Shown: positions 44,063 to 52,765, numbered from the stretch's first letter. The stretch is DNA of 64,000 nucleotides from DASRAJ01 sp035638255 (GCA_035638255.1 DASRAJ010000151.1:1-64000); one strand, 5' to 3'. Notes: generated from the letters alone by a model not told the origin. Program-made: numbers and translations.

Positions 44063-45562
44063 ATGACGAAAAATTTTTTTCAGAATCCAAAGACGATGGC
44101 CATTGTTGCCATAGTTCTGTTAGCCATTCTCTGCTATTTCCCAATCTTTCTTCATCTTACTTCATTACCAATTCGCCTGTGGGATGAAGGGCATGTTGTC
44201 CTCACTTCTTACCAAATGTCGCACAACCGAAGTTGGCTCGTGGTGATGTATGACAACAAACCCGATTTATGGTACCTCAAACCTCCATTCTGGATTTGGA
44301 TTCAGGCAATCTTCATCCGGTTATTTGGGTTAAGTGAACTTTCGGTTCGTCTTCCGGCGGCCTTAGCTGCTCTGTTTACGTGCGCAATAGTATTTGTTTT
44401 TTGCTGGAGATTTTTGAAAAGAATTCAGCTTGGGTTTATTTCTGTTCTGGTGTTGGTGACTTCAGGAGGTTATATTGCAGAACATGTGACCAGAACCGGT
44501 GACTATGATTCGCTCTTGACTTTCTTAACGACTGTTTACCTTTTTTGCTATTTCATTTATGTTGAAAGCAATGACGGAGCGCAGAAAAAATTTCTTCTGT
44601 TTTTTTTCATCGCTCTTACACTGGCTGTACTTACTAAGGGCGTTCAGGGCCTTTTGTTCACGCCCGCGCTTCCCATTTATATTATCGCAAGAAAAAAATT
44701 AATCATAACGCTGAAAGAAAAAAATTTCTACATCGGTTTTCTCTTCTTTTTAATTTTCGGCATTGGTTATTATTTCCTTCGTGAAGCTCTGAACCCCGGT
44801 TACGTGCAAGCGGTTTGGAACAGTGAAGTTGCAGGAAGATTTAACACCGTCATTGACGAGCACGTAGGTCCCTTCTCATATTATTGGGACCTAATGATCA
44901 ACAGGCACTACACTTACTGGTATCTTTTTTTGCCTTGTGGTATTCTGATTGGAGTAGCGCAAACGGACCGGCGTCTTCGAAACTTTGCCTGGTTTCTGAT
45001 TCTTTGTGCCGGCGTTTATCTCATCGTAGTGTCTTCAGCAAAAACAAAACTCGAATGGTACGATGGCCCTCTCTTTCCCCTGTTGGCAGTCATTGTCGGA
45101 ATTTTTTTGAGCTGGCTTTATGATCTCATTCGCACTCAGGAAGTATTTAAGTTAGGACTCAAAAATTCAGTAGCTGCATTTGTGCCAATGTTTTTAATTT
45201 TTATCCATCCCTATTCACAAACTGTTAAAGACAACTATTACACTTCTGAGCCTTCGTGGACAGCCTGGTACTTTGAAATTCCCAGCTATCTCAAACAGAC
45301 CATAAAAGATCATGTTAATATTGATGGCTATAAAATCATCTATTCGCAATGGCAGCAAAGCATTTTATTTTATGTAAAAATGCTCGGTGAGCAGGGTCAG
45401 AAGGTTTCATTCACCGGAGTGGAGCAGCTTCAAACGGGTGATCATGTAATTGTGGAAGAAGAAAATTTTATTAATGGCATCAAGGAGAAATTTAACGTTC
45501 AACTTGTGAGTACTTATGATAATGACGTAAAGATTTTTCAGATTATCTCTCCGAAGCAGTAA
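44063..45562 (+). CDS. ArnT/PMT-like glycosyltransferase, GT83-type membrane protein
   Basis: 499 aa with about ten to twelve membrane helices. The first periplasmic loop has the catalytic acid motif RLWDEGHVVL and the conserved KPPFWIWIQ, and RLPAALAALF follows. Enzymes of this group move sugars from polyprenyl phosphate to lipid A or other glycans. It lies 45 nt after the sugar transferase on the same strand and may serve the same glycan. It converges on a second ArnT-like gene at 45673. Confidence 0.88.
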   Translation: MTKNFFQNPKTMAIVAIVLLAILCYFPIFLHLTSLPIRLWDEGHVVLTSYQMSHNRSWLVVMYDNKPDLWYLKPPFWIWIQAIFIRLFGLSELSVRLPAALAALFTCAIVFVFCWRFLKRIQLGFISVLVLVTSGGYIAEHVTRTGDYDSLLTFLTTVYLFCYFIYVESNDGAQKKFLLFFFIALTLAVLTKGVQGLLFTPALPIYIIARKKLIITLKEKNFYIGFLFFLIFGIGYYFLREALNPGYVQAVWNSEVAGRFNTVIDEHVGPFSYYWDLMINRHYTYWYLFLPCGILIGVAQTDRRLRNFAWFLILCAGVYLIVVSSAKTKLEWYDGPLFPLLAVIVGIFLSWLYDLIRTQEVFKLGLKNSVAAFVPMFLIFIHPYSQTVKDNYYTSEPSWTAWYFEIPSYLKQTIKDHVNIDGYKIIYSQWQQSILFYVKMLGEQGQKVSFTGVEQLQTGDHVIVEEENFINGIKEKFNVQLVSTYDNDVKIFQIISPKQ

Positions 45563-45672
45563 TGGATTGTTGAATCCAAAATAAAAGTCCCTGAAGTTTT
45601 CTGCACCGCTAAGTTAAGACGGGTTCATGACCTTAAATGTCTGATCTGAAATGTTCTTTTCATTATTGAAAT

Positions 45673-47253
45673 CTATTTTAGCTTTCTGTTGATCATAAGT
45701 TTGTTTGAATCTGTTTTGAGGTAGGTAGGAATTTCGTAGTCTTTGCGATCGGCGAACACTGCAATCCTGATTTTCTTTTCTTCCAGTGAATCTAATTGCC
45801 GCTTGTTGGGGCAAATTGAATAGACTGTGTGCCCGGAGAAAAACATGGCATCTATCTCCTCGTCCTGGTTGCAGTTAAAAACCAGATCGCCCTTCGGCAC
45901 TAATTGATCGAGCTCCTTATAAATTTCAGTGTTATAAGTTTTTCTTTGGCGGTAATCCTTATCACCGCTCTTTTCCATCGTGAACAAGGAGCCGGTGAGA
46001 ATTTCATTTAACCGGAGCAGGGTAAACACCAATATGCCCAGGAGCAACAGAGAGAGAAAATATTTTTTTGTGGAAATGAAATTGCTTCGGTTTGTGAACC
46101 GCACAATTTCTTCAATAGCAATACCCATCAATAATAAGATAGTCCCGCTCATCATAAATGGATAACCACGCATTTTTGTTTGCACGATGATTGAAAAGAA
46201 AAAATAAACTCCGAAGAGAGAACCCAAAATGGCATTTCTTAAAATAGGATTGTATGATTGCGATTTGAAGATTGAAAATAGCCCAATGGGAATGAGCAAC
46301 AAGCTGATGTAACCGAATTGAAGCGGAATCAACTGAAGGTAATATGCGTAACCGCCACGATGTCCTTCGACCGCTGTAAAAATGTGTTTGCTGTTGTAGC
46401 TGGTTTCATAAGCACTTTCTAAGGGAAAACGGAGATGCGCATAAATCTGCCACGGAAGAAACACCAGCGCACAAACTGCTAAACTCAAAATCATCCGGAG
46501 AACTTCGTCCCGCTGCTTCCATAAGGCTTTGAGTACAAATTTATTCGCGATCAAAAAACTTAATACCCAACCAAAGTAAACGATGAGTCCGGTCAACCAT
46601 TTGTTGAGTATGGCGCCTCCGGAAAACAATCCAATTAATACTGCCCAGTGTATTCTTCGGGTCCTGGTATATTCAGCGAAAGCCCAAAAAGAAGCCGTAA
46701 CATAAAAACAGAAAGCAACATCATTGTGGTCCATGCCGGAACCGGCCGTAAGTTCAAGCTGATAATATGAAAGCGCAAAAAACAAAGCGCTGAAAAAAGC
46801 AACTGAGGAATTTTTTAAGACTTTCCCAATACGATAAATGAAGAATACCTGAATGGTTCCCATTAATGCGCTTGGTAACCTGAGAGCAAAAAGGTTCACA
46901 CCAAATAATTTCATGCTTAAGGCCATCTGCCACAGGAAGAGTGGTTGCTTATGCAGCCAAATGTGATTGCTAGTCCAATCCTTGTAATTGTAGGGGAAAA
47001 CGGGATTTGCCAGGAGCATGGGCATGAAAGGATGTGCGATCATATTCTTTGCGACAAGCGCGTGAAAGTGCTCATCCCAATCATGCAAAAAAGGATCACG
47101 TAAAATCAGGAAGAGCCTGAGCGCAAAGGCTCCCAGAAGCAATAAGGTGAGGGATACCGTTTCTTTCTTCTGAAAAAAAGAAACGGTGCTGAAATAAAAC
47201 AGCAGCAATGAACAAACAAGAATGATAACCTGGTAAGGTTGAAAGACAATCAT
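45673..47253 (-). CDS. ArnT/PMT-like glycosyltransferase, second copy
   Basis: 526 aa, multi-helix. First loop HDWDEHFHALVAKNM with the catalytic acid, then HKQPLFLWQMALSMKLFG and RLPSALMGTIQVFFIYRIG. C-terminal soluble part about 420-526. It is only distantly similar to the convergent neighbour at 44063, so it is probably not a recent duplicate. Monocistronic; the PepSY-like gene's terminator ends 18 nt before its start. Confidence 0.88.
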   Translation of the reverse strand: MIVFQPYQVIILVCSLLLFYFSTVSFFQKKETVSLTLLLLGAFALRLFLILRDPFLHDWDEHFHALVAKNMIAHPFMPMLLANPVFPYNYKDWTSNHIWLHKQPLFLWQMALSMKLFGVNLFALRLPSALMGTIQVFFIYRIGKVLKNSSVAFFSALFFALSYYQLELTAGSGMDHNDVAFCFYVTASFWAFAEYTRTRRIHWAVLIGLFSGGAILNKWLTGLIVYFGWVLSFLIANKFVLKALWKQRDEVLRMILSLAVCALVFLPWQIYAHLRFPLESAYETSYNSKHIFTAVEGHRGGYAYYLQLIPLQFGYISLLLIPIGLFSIFKSQSYNPILRNAILGSLFGVYFFFSIIVQTKMRGYPFMMSGTILLLMGIAIEEIVRFTNRSNFISTKKYFLSLLLLGILVFTLLRLNEILTGSLFTMEKSGDKDYRQRKTYNTEIYKELDQLVPKGDLVFNCNQDEEIDAMFFSGHTVYSICPNKRQLDSLEEKKIRIAVFADRKDYEIPTYLKTDSNKLMINRKLK

Positions 47254-47270
47254 TTCGAAGCTGTATTGTA

Positions 47271-47303
47271 AAAAAAATCCCGCTCAGTTTGAACGGGATT
47301 TTT
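47271..47303 (-). terminator. Intrinsic terminator of the PepSY-like gene
   Basis: AATCCCG (47276-47282) pairs with CGGGATT (47294-47300) and is bordered by an A-run on the left and a T-run on the right, so it could work in both directions. On the minus strand it follows the stop at 47322 by about 20 nt and ends in eight Ts. Confidence 0.85.
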
Positions 47304-47321
47304 CCTGAGCAGAAATTTGAA

Positions 47322-47768
47322 TCAGTCCTTCACTCCGCGCATCACGATCTTCCCATCCTGGTCAAAAATGAAAGTGTACATGGTACCATTAATTTTTGCA
47401 TCCGCAGAATATTGTGTGCCTTTGGCTTTTGATTCAGAACGATAATAGCGGGTGACCTTATCTGCATAAGCAACTCCGATAAGATAGTCAGATGCGGCTT
47501 GTGGGAATTCTTCTTTCGTGATGGTAAAGTCAGTGCTAACCCAAGCGCCCGTTGTCACAAAAATGGCATTGCACTTTTGCTTGTTCAAACTGAAATTGGC
47601 TTCAACAAATCCGGGTGCAGATTCTCTCCAGTAAAGCCCCTTCGCTTCAGGATATTTAGTCTGCATTTTATTTTTCACGACTTCAGGAATAAGGTCGGCA
47701 TTGATGGTTTGTGCGGAAATAATTCCGAAGAAAAAAACACTGGCCAACAGCATGATTATTTTTTTCAT
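47322..47768 (-). CDS. PepSY-like exported protein, copy 1
   Basis: 148 aa from the ATG at 47766-47768 (MKKIIMLLASVFFFGIISAQ signal peptide). The mature part has two PepSY-like (BLIP-like, PF11396) units: KYPEAKGLYWRESAPGFVEANFSLN with GAWVSTDFTI, then the second with YYRSESKAKGTQYSADAKING and FIFDQDGKIVMRG. Probably periplasmic; possible inhibitor or binding role is inference. A close paralog follows at 47890. Confidence 0.85.
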   Translation of the reverse strand: MKKIIMLLASVFFFGIISAQTINADLIPEVVKNKMQTKYPEAKGLYWRESAPGFVEANFSLNKQKCNAIFVTTGAWVSTDFTITKEEFPQAASDYLIGVAYADKVTRYYRSESKAKGTQYSADAKINGTMYTFIFDQDGKIVMRGVKD

Positions 47769-47889
47769 TGACTTTGGATTTTGATGCAAGTTAAAGTTTC
47801 AAAAATGAATAACAAATTTCTTTTTTGTGAATAGAAAATCTTTGCCCCGCTAAATTCATACTTGCCGTTAGAAGGGCAAAACAAAATCA

Positions 47890-48333
47890 TCAATCTCTCG
47901 GACCCTTCATCAAATAGTGACCCTCTTTATCAAAAATAAACTGCAGCACTTCGCCGCCCACTTTCGCATCAGCAGAATATTGGATTCCTTTCGCTTTGGA
48001 TTCACTGCGGTAGTAGCGCGAAACTTTATCAACGTGTTGTGTGAGATATTGAGAAGCTGTGTCAGGAAAATCAGCAGGATCAATTTCAAAATCTGTACTC
48101 ACCCAGGCCCCTGTAACCTGGAAGGTAGCGTTGCACTTGTGTTTGTTAATTGAAAAGTAAGCGTCCATAAATCCCGGCATGGGTTGCTTCCAATAAATGC
48201 CTTTAGCATCAGGGTACATTGTCGCCATTTTATTTTTCAGAATGTCGGGAATGTATTGATCGCTGATTGCTTGCTGAGCCGAAGTCGATAACACTCCAAG
48301 GACTGAAAGAAAAATTAAAACATATTTTTTCAT
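47890..48333 (-). CDS. PepSY-like exported protein, copy 2
   Basis: 147 aa with signal peptide (MKKYVLIFLSVLGVLSTSA). MYPDAKGIYWKQPMPGFMDAYFSINKHKCNATFQ, then GAWVSTDFEIDP and RYYRSESKAKGIQYSADAKVGG. It is co-linear with copy 1 and identical over YYRSESKAKG and QYSADAK, so the two are recent tandem duplicates. 121 bp separate the two genes. Confidence 0.85.
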   Translation of the reverse strand: MKKYVLIFLSVLGVLSTSAQQAISDQYIPDILKNKMATMYPDAKGIYWKQPMPGFMDAYFSINKHKCNATFQVTGAWVSTDFEIDPADFPDTASQYLTQHVDKVSRYYRSESKAKGIQYSADAKVGGEVLQFIFDKEGHYLMKGPRD

Positions 48334-48394
48334 GGAATTTTTTAGGAGGTCATTAACTCAAAATCATGCCGAATGATTATGAGACAATTCGAAA

Positions 48395-50353
48395 TCAGAC
48401 ATCCAGCTTCGCATACTTCGCATGCTTCTCAATAAAGTCACGGCGTGGCGGAACATCATCTCCCATTAACATTGAGAAAATGTGATCGGCCTCAGCAGCG
48501 CTGTCAATTGTTACCTGCCATAGGGTACGCGTTTCAGGATTCATCGTAGTCTCCCACAATTGCTCGGCATTCATTTCACCAAGACCTTTGTAGCGCTGAA
48601 TTCCTACACTTTCATCTTTGCCACCGCCTAATTCCTTCACGGCAAGCTTGCGCTCATCATCATCCCAGCAATAGCGCTGCTCCTTGCCTTTCTTCACCAA
48701 ATACAGTGGGGGAGCTGCAATGTACACGTGACCTTTCTCAATCAGTTCCTTCATGTAACGGTAGTAGAACGTGAGAATGAGGGTGGTAATATGACTTCCG
48801 TCAACGTCAGCATCCGTCATGATAATGATCTTGTGATATCTCATTTTGTCGAGCACCAATTCCTTCGCATCGTTGCGATGAACACCGAGCGCCGTGAACA
48901 TGTTTCTGATTTCTTCATTATCGTAAATCTTGCTTTCCATTGCTTTCTCCACGTTCAGAATTTTCCCCCGAAGCGGTAGTATAGCCTGGAATTTTCTGTC
49001 TCTTCCCTGCTTGGCTGTGCCACCTGCTGAATCACCCTCAACCAAAAAGATTTCGCAATTCTCAGGATCAGTATCTGCGCAATCGGCAAGTTTGCCGGGC
49101 AGGCCTGTTCCCACCATTCCATTTTTCCTTTGAACCAACTCACGCGCTTTGCGTGCAGCATTTCTTGCAGTAGCCGAGAGCACTACTTTATTGATGATGA
49201 TCTTTGCTTCCCGCGGATGCTCTTCGAGATAGTAAGTAAGAAATTCTCCGACCACCTGATCCACCACACCCACTACTTCAGAGTTTCCAAGCTTCGTTTT
49301 TGTTTGCCCTTCAAGTTGCGGATCAGGAACCTTCACCGATATGACGGCAGTCAATCCCTCTCTGAAATCATCACCGGTAATTTCAAAATCAATTTTGCCG
49401 AAGAGACTATTTTTTTCCGCATAAGATTTGAAAGCTCGTGTTAACGCTCTTCTGAAGCCCGCAACGTGTGAACCACCTTCAATAGTGTTGATGTTGTTCG
49501 CGTAAGAATGGGCGTTTTCGTTGAAGGTGTTGTTGTACTGAAGCGCCACTTCCACTTTTATCTGATCACGCTCGCCTTCCATGGTAATCGGCTCTTCAAT
49601 CAGAGGCACTCTTGTGTTATCAAGAAACTGGACGAATTCTTTCAGACCACCCTCAGAGTAATACGTTTCAGTTGAGAAGTTTCCTTTCTCATCTTTCTCC
49701 CGCTTATCAGTGAGCGTGAGCCGAACCCCTTTATTGAGATATGATAGCTCACGGAGGCGTGCCGCAATCGTATCGTACTTGTATTCCGTGACTTTGAAAA
49801 TCGTAGCATCGGGAAGGAACATTACTTCTGTTCCCGTCCTTGTGGTAGGTCCAATCTCCCTTACCTTCTCACGCGGCTTACCACGCTCATATTCCTGCAT
49901 GTAGATCTTGCCATTGCGGTATACAGTCACGCGCAAATAAGTCGAGAGCGCATTCACGCACGACACCCCTACGCCGTGCAAACCGCCGGAGACTTTGTAA
50001 GTGTCCTTATCAAATTTACCGCCTGCATGAAGCACGGTCATGACCACTTCCAGCGCTGACCGTCCTTCTTTTTTGTGAATCTCGGTGGGAATTCCGCGGC
50101 CATCATCGGTTACACTAACGGAATTATCTTCATTGATAATCACATCAATATTTTTCGCGTAACCGCCCAATGCCTCGTCAACAGAATTGTCAACTACTTC
50201 GTTAACCAAGTGATGCAATCCACGGGAACTTACGTCGCCGATGTACATGGATGGTCGCTTGCGAACCGCTTCCAATCCTTCCAGCACCTGGATGTTATCT
50301 GCAGTATATTCAGTGTTCTTTTTCTTTGCAACTTTTACTTCTTCAACTACCAT
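48395..50353 (-). CDS. gyrB: DNA gyrase subunit B
   Basis: 652 aa, the compact GyrB length of Bacteroidota. ATPase GHKL domain: EVVDNSVDEALGGYAKNIDV and VTDDGRGIPTEIHKKEG, GGLHGVGVSCVNALS. TOPRIM: FLVEGDSAGGTAKQGRDRKFQAILPLRGKILNVEKA, then IIMTDADVDGSHI. End: QRYKGLGEMNAEQLWETTMNPETRTL. With GyrA it introduces negative supercoils. The candidate -7 box TAACTTTG lies 36-43 nt upstream. Confidence 0.97.
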   Translation of the reverse strand: MVVEEVKVAKKKNTEYTADNIQVLEGLEAVRKRPSMYIGDVSSRGLHHLVNEVVDNSVDEALGGYAKNIDVIINEDNSVSVTDDGRGIPTEIHKKEGRSALEVVMTVLHAGGKFDKDTYKVSGGLHGVGVSCVNALSTYLRVTVYRNGKIYMQEYERGKPREKVREIGPTTRTGTEVMFLPDATIFKVTEYKYDTIAARLRELSYLNKGVRLTLTDKREKDEKGNFSTETYYSEGGLKEFVQFLDNTRVPLIEEPITMEGERDQIKVEVALQYNNTFNENAHSYANNINTIEGGSHVAGFRRALTRAFKSYAEKNSLFGKIDFEITGDDFREGLTAVISVKVPDPQLEGQTKTKLGNSEVVGVVDQVVGEFLTYYLEEHPREAKIIINKVVLSATARNAARKARELVQRKNGMVGTGLPGKLADCADTDPENCEIFLVEGDSAGGTAKQGRDRKFQAILPLRGKILNVEKAMESKIYDNEEIRNMFTALGVHRNDAKELVLDKMRYHKIIIMTDADVDGSHITTLILTFYYRYMKELIEKGHVYIAAPPLYLVKKGKEQRYCWDDDERKLAVKELGGGKDESVGIQRYKGLGEMNAEQLWETTMNPETRTLWQVTIDSAAEADHIFSMLMGDDVPPRRDFIEKHAKYAKLDV

Positions 50354-50388
50354 TTTTTACAGGGAAATTTGCTTGTGAAATGAAAGCG

Positions 50389-50396
50389 CAAAGTTA
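50389..50396 (-). promoter_or_regulatory. Candidate -7 box of gyrB
   Basis: Reverse complement of CAAAGTTA is TAACTTTG, an exact TAnnTTTG match 36 nt upstream of the start codon; no matching TTTG at -33 was found. Confidence 0.5.
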
Positions 50397-50525
50397 CATT
50401 ATTAAATGCTGAAAACGTAGGAATGTCAAGGGTTTCAGCGTGATTTTTATTAACAAAATTCTGTTCACTGTTCTCAATGGAAATCAGGGTTGCAAATTGT
50501 TGAAAAGCCACCTGATTCGTGGCAG

Positions 50526-50533
50526 TATTTTTG
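50526..50533 (+). promoter_or_regulatory. Candidate -7 box for the DUF4468-like gene
   Basis: TATTTTTG matches TAnnTTTG exactly, 42 nt before the start codon. A TTG at 50500-50502 is a weak -33 candidate at a long 23-nt spacing. Confidence 0.4.
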
Positions 50534-50575
50534 GATAACTTGCACCTTCCTTTCTCATAAAATAATTTCTTCAGC

Positions 50576-51214
50576 ATGTCGAACTCAATAAGGTTATTTG
50601 GAAAATTTGCAGGATCCCGCCGATCCTTCCCGGGTACCCCGAATCGGAACTTTCTTCGAAAAGGATTTTTAATCACTACCCTGCTGATTACATGCTCCGT
50701 TTGGGCCCATGCTCAAAAGGATAAAGACAAGCTATTACCACCCGACATGCCACGAAGTGAAGAAAACAGTCAGGTATATTACATGGAAGTGGTGACCGAA
50801 GAAGGTGCTGACAAAATCGAATTGTTTAAGCGTGCAGGAAACTGGTTTCACAAGTTTTATAAAAATCCAACCGGCATTGTTGAGCAAATGGATTCAACAA
50901 ATGGAAAATTGGTTCTGAAGCCCGCCTTCCCTGTCTACCGGATGAAGAACAATGTGAAAGTTCAGGCGGGGATCGTTAAGTACACGCTCGAGATCGGTTT
51001 CAAAGACGGGAAGTATCGCTATGAAATAAAGAACATCAACATTCAGGCTCCCAGTTATTTTCCAATTGAAAAGCTCTTCAACGCCAACGATCCAAACATT
51101 GCAGACAACTACAACACCCTGGATGAAGCGAACAAATATTTCAATGATCTCCTTGAAGATCTGATAGCCGGCATGCGATTACCAAGTAAGGCGGTGAAAA
51201 AGGATGAATGGTAA
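50576..51214 (+). CDS. Exported DUF4468-like protein
   Basis: 212 aa. A signal-type hydrophobic stretch (GFLITTLLITCSVWAHAQ) is preceded by an unusually long polar segment of about 28 residues (MSNSIRLFGKFAGSRRSFPG), encoded by DNA with several small palindromes; no later start codon exists before the hydrophobic core. The domain KIELFKRAGNWFHKFYKNPTG, IVEQMDSTNGKL and VKYTLEIGFKDGKYRYEIKNI fits DUF4468 (TBP-like fold). Function unknown. It is divergent from gyrB. Confidence 0.7.
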   Translation: MSNSIRLFGKFAGSRRSFPGTPNRNFLRKGFLITTLLITCSVWAHAQKDKDKLLPPDMPRSEENSQVYYMEVVTEEGADKIELFKRAGNWFHKFYKNPTGIVEQMDSTNGKLVLKPAFPVYRMKNNVKVQAGIVKYTLEIGFKDGKYRYEIKNINIQAPSYFPIEKLFNANDPNIADNYNTLDEANKYFNDLLEDLIAGMRLPSKAVKKDEW

Positions 51215-51545
51215 GGCAGTAGGCAGTAGGCAAGGAAAACAATACACGATCACTCCCGATGCGTCGGGAACGACTCAATAACTGTTCACGATTCATTAAA
51301 GTTGATAGTAGGCAATTGGCGATATGCAATAGGCAGTAGGCAAAAAATCAGATTGAAATTCTTCTCTCGTTGTTCTGAATTCGCAATTCACCATTCACGA
51401 TTCACGGCGATATGCAGTAGGCAATAGGCAAAAAAAATAGGCGGTAGGCAATATGATGCAGGCAAAAAATCAGATTGAAATTCTTCTCTCGTTGCTCTGA
51501 ATTCATGACTCACCATTCACCATTCACCCGTTCACGATTCACGAT
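51215..51545. repeat. Repeat-dense intergenic stretch
   Basis: About 330 bp built from GGCAGTAGGCAA-type units, CACGATTCACG-family units and a 44-bp direct repeat (51339-51382 and 51461-51504, 122 bp apart, one mismatch). A TCCCGAT-TCGGGA palindrome lies at 51254-51269. No ORF with support. Confidence 0.8.
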
Positions 51546-51638
51546 TTAGCTGTGGTTAAAATTCAAATAGCAGAAAGCGAGTGTCATGGCGAGAATGAAG
51601 AGGAATACTGCGGCGAATATGAAATACAGCTTTTTCAT
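51546..51638 (-). CDS. Possible 30-residue single-helix membrane peptide
   Basis: MKKLYFIFAAVFLFILAMTL, then AFCYLNFNHS: a lysine start, one hydrophobic helix of about 20 residues, and a short polar tail. Small membrane peptides of this shape are real in many bacteria, but no ribosome site or promoter was found, so the call stays tentative. Confidence 0.4.
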   Translation of the reverse strand: MKKLYFIFAAVFLFILAMTLAFCYLNFNHS

Positions 51639-51721
51639 TACGGGGAAATTTGATGGGCAAAGATAAACATCCGGGGCATTGGCAGATAACTTTGCTCGTT
51701 ATTTTGAGAAATTGATTTCGA

Positions 51722-51729
51722 TACCTTTG
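51722..51729 (+). promoter_or_regulatory. Candidate -7 box for the MBL-fold gene
   Basis: TACCTTTG matches TAnnTTTG and ends 15 nt before the ATG at 51745. This supports the start at 51745 over the upstream frame start at 51679. A second match, TAACTTTG, lies at 51687-51694. Confidence 0.5.
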
Positions 51730-51744
51730 CGCACTTCTTACCTC

Positions 51745-52575
51745 ATGAGGTTTTCAGCCAAAATTATTTTTGCTCTGCTCATCTCCGTCGGATTAGTTTC
51801 TCTCACCGGCTGCTCTGATTTTGGATTGGATGTTCACAAAATTGACGATCACTTTTATGTGATCCTTGGCGACGGAGGCAACAGTGGTGTACTGATCGGT
51901 GACACCTCAGTGCTGGTGATTGACACCAAAATGAAACAAAGCGCCGAACGGTTGCACCAATGGGTGGACAACAAGGCGAAAGGAAAGAAGGTGTACATCA
52001 TCAACACTCACATTCATAAAGATCATACGGGAGGAAATCATTTGTACGATCATCCCACCGTGATTGCCGGTGATTATGGGGTTCAGTTCTGGAATGCAGC
52101 GAATGCAAAAGAAGACATGCCCAACGTGTGGCTTTCTGATAGCCTGGTGATGAACTTCGGAGAGGAAACGGTGCTGATTAAAAACATCGGGCAGGCGCAC
52201 ACCTACGATGATGTGATCGTATATCTGGAAAAACACAAGACATTATTCACCGGCGATGTGGTGTTAAATAAGTATCATCCTTATCTCGATGAGCACGTGG
52301 GATCAAGCGTTGACAACTACATTTCTGCCCAAACCAAAATGCTTGACCTGTATGCTGATGTCACCGTGGTTCCGGGTCATGGCGATATTGGTGAGTCGCA
52401 ACTGATCTTTGACTTCAGGCAATACATGCTTGACATGAAAGATGCGGCTTCAAATCCTGATGATGAAGAGAAAATGCGTGAAAAATATATTGAGTACTCA
52501 AGCATACCCATTAATAAAGCGGGCTTCGATCAAACACTGCAATACATTCGCAAGAGTGAAACGCTGAGGATGTAG
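51745..52575 (+). CDS. MBL-fold metallo-hydrolase lipoprotein
   Basis: 276 aa from ATG 51745, which gives signal peptide MRFSAKIIFALLISVGLVSL and lipobox LTGC. Metal motif THIHKDHTGGNHL (HxHxDH), a later His in GQAHTYDDVIVYLEKHKTLFTGDVVL, and VVPGHGDIG. This is the glyoxalase-II/beta-lactamase superfamily with unknown substrate. Its stop is followed at once by the perfect palindrome at 52576. Confidence 0.88.
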   Translation: MRFSAKIIFALLISVGLVSLTGCSDFGLDVHKIDDHFYVILGDGGNSGVLIGDTSVLVIDTKMKQSAERLHQWVDNKAKGKKVYIINTHIHKDHTGGNHLYDHPTVIAGDYGVQFWNAANAKEDMPNVWLSDSLVMNFGEETVLIKNIGQAHTYDDVIVYLEKHKTLFTGDVVLNKYHPYLDEHVGSSVDNYISAQTKMLDLYADVTVVPGHGDIGESQLIFDFRQYMLDMKDAASNPDDEEKMREKYIEYSSIPINKAGFDQTLQYIRKSETLRM

Positions 52576-52617
52576 GAGATCGCGAATCGCGATACACGTA
52601 TCGCGATTCGCGATCTC
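52576..52617. repeat. Perfect palindrome with 20-bp arms next to tRNA-Arg
   Basis: Arm GAGATCGCGAATCGCGATAC (52576-52595), two-base centre AC, and exact inverse arm (52598-52617). It contains four TCGCGA sites. It starts on the base after the MBL gene stop codon and ends 3 nt before the tRNA 3' end (opposite strand). The centre ATACACGTAT relates it to the CACGATWCACG family. Confidence 0.9.
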
Positions 52618-52619
52618 TG

Positions 52620-52691
52620 TAGCCCCTACAGGGATCGAACCTGTATCTTGAGTTTCGGAAACTCACATTCTATCCGTTGAACTAAGGAGCC
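52620..52691 (-). tRNA. tRNA-Arg (anticodon CCG)
   Basis: On the minus strand GGCTCCT opens the acceptor stem; the anticodon arm is TGAGT-TTCCGAA-ACTCA, giving anticodon CCG (reads CGG); the T arm is ACAGG-TTCGATC-CCTGT; the 3' strand AGGGGCT plus discriminator A closes the stem with two G-U pairs. CCA is not encoded. About 72 nt. Confidence 0.9.
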
Positions 52692-52701
52692 GGGTTGAAA
52701 A

Positions 52702-52736
52702 ACGAGTCGCGATTTACGTATTACGATACACGATCT
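52702..52736. repeat. CACGATWCACG-family repeat, copy near tRNA 5' end
   Basis: CGAGTCGCGATTTACGTATTACGATACACGATC flanks the 5' side of the tRNA (read as two parts: CGAGTCGCGATTTACG and TATTACGATACACGATC). The tRNA is therefore bracketed by members of the same repeat class. Confidence 0.6.
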
Positions 52737-52765
52737 GAAAACTGTTACAAAGATAATTCGATTTA

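Noticed and set aside
51679..51744. Upstream start for the MBL-fold gene
   Set aside because: It adds a polar 22-residue segment before a perfect lipoprotein signal, and a -7 promoter box lies inside that segment.
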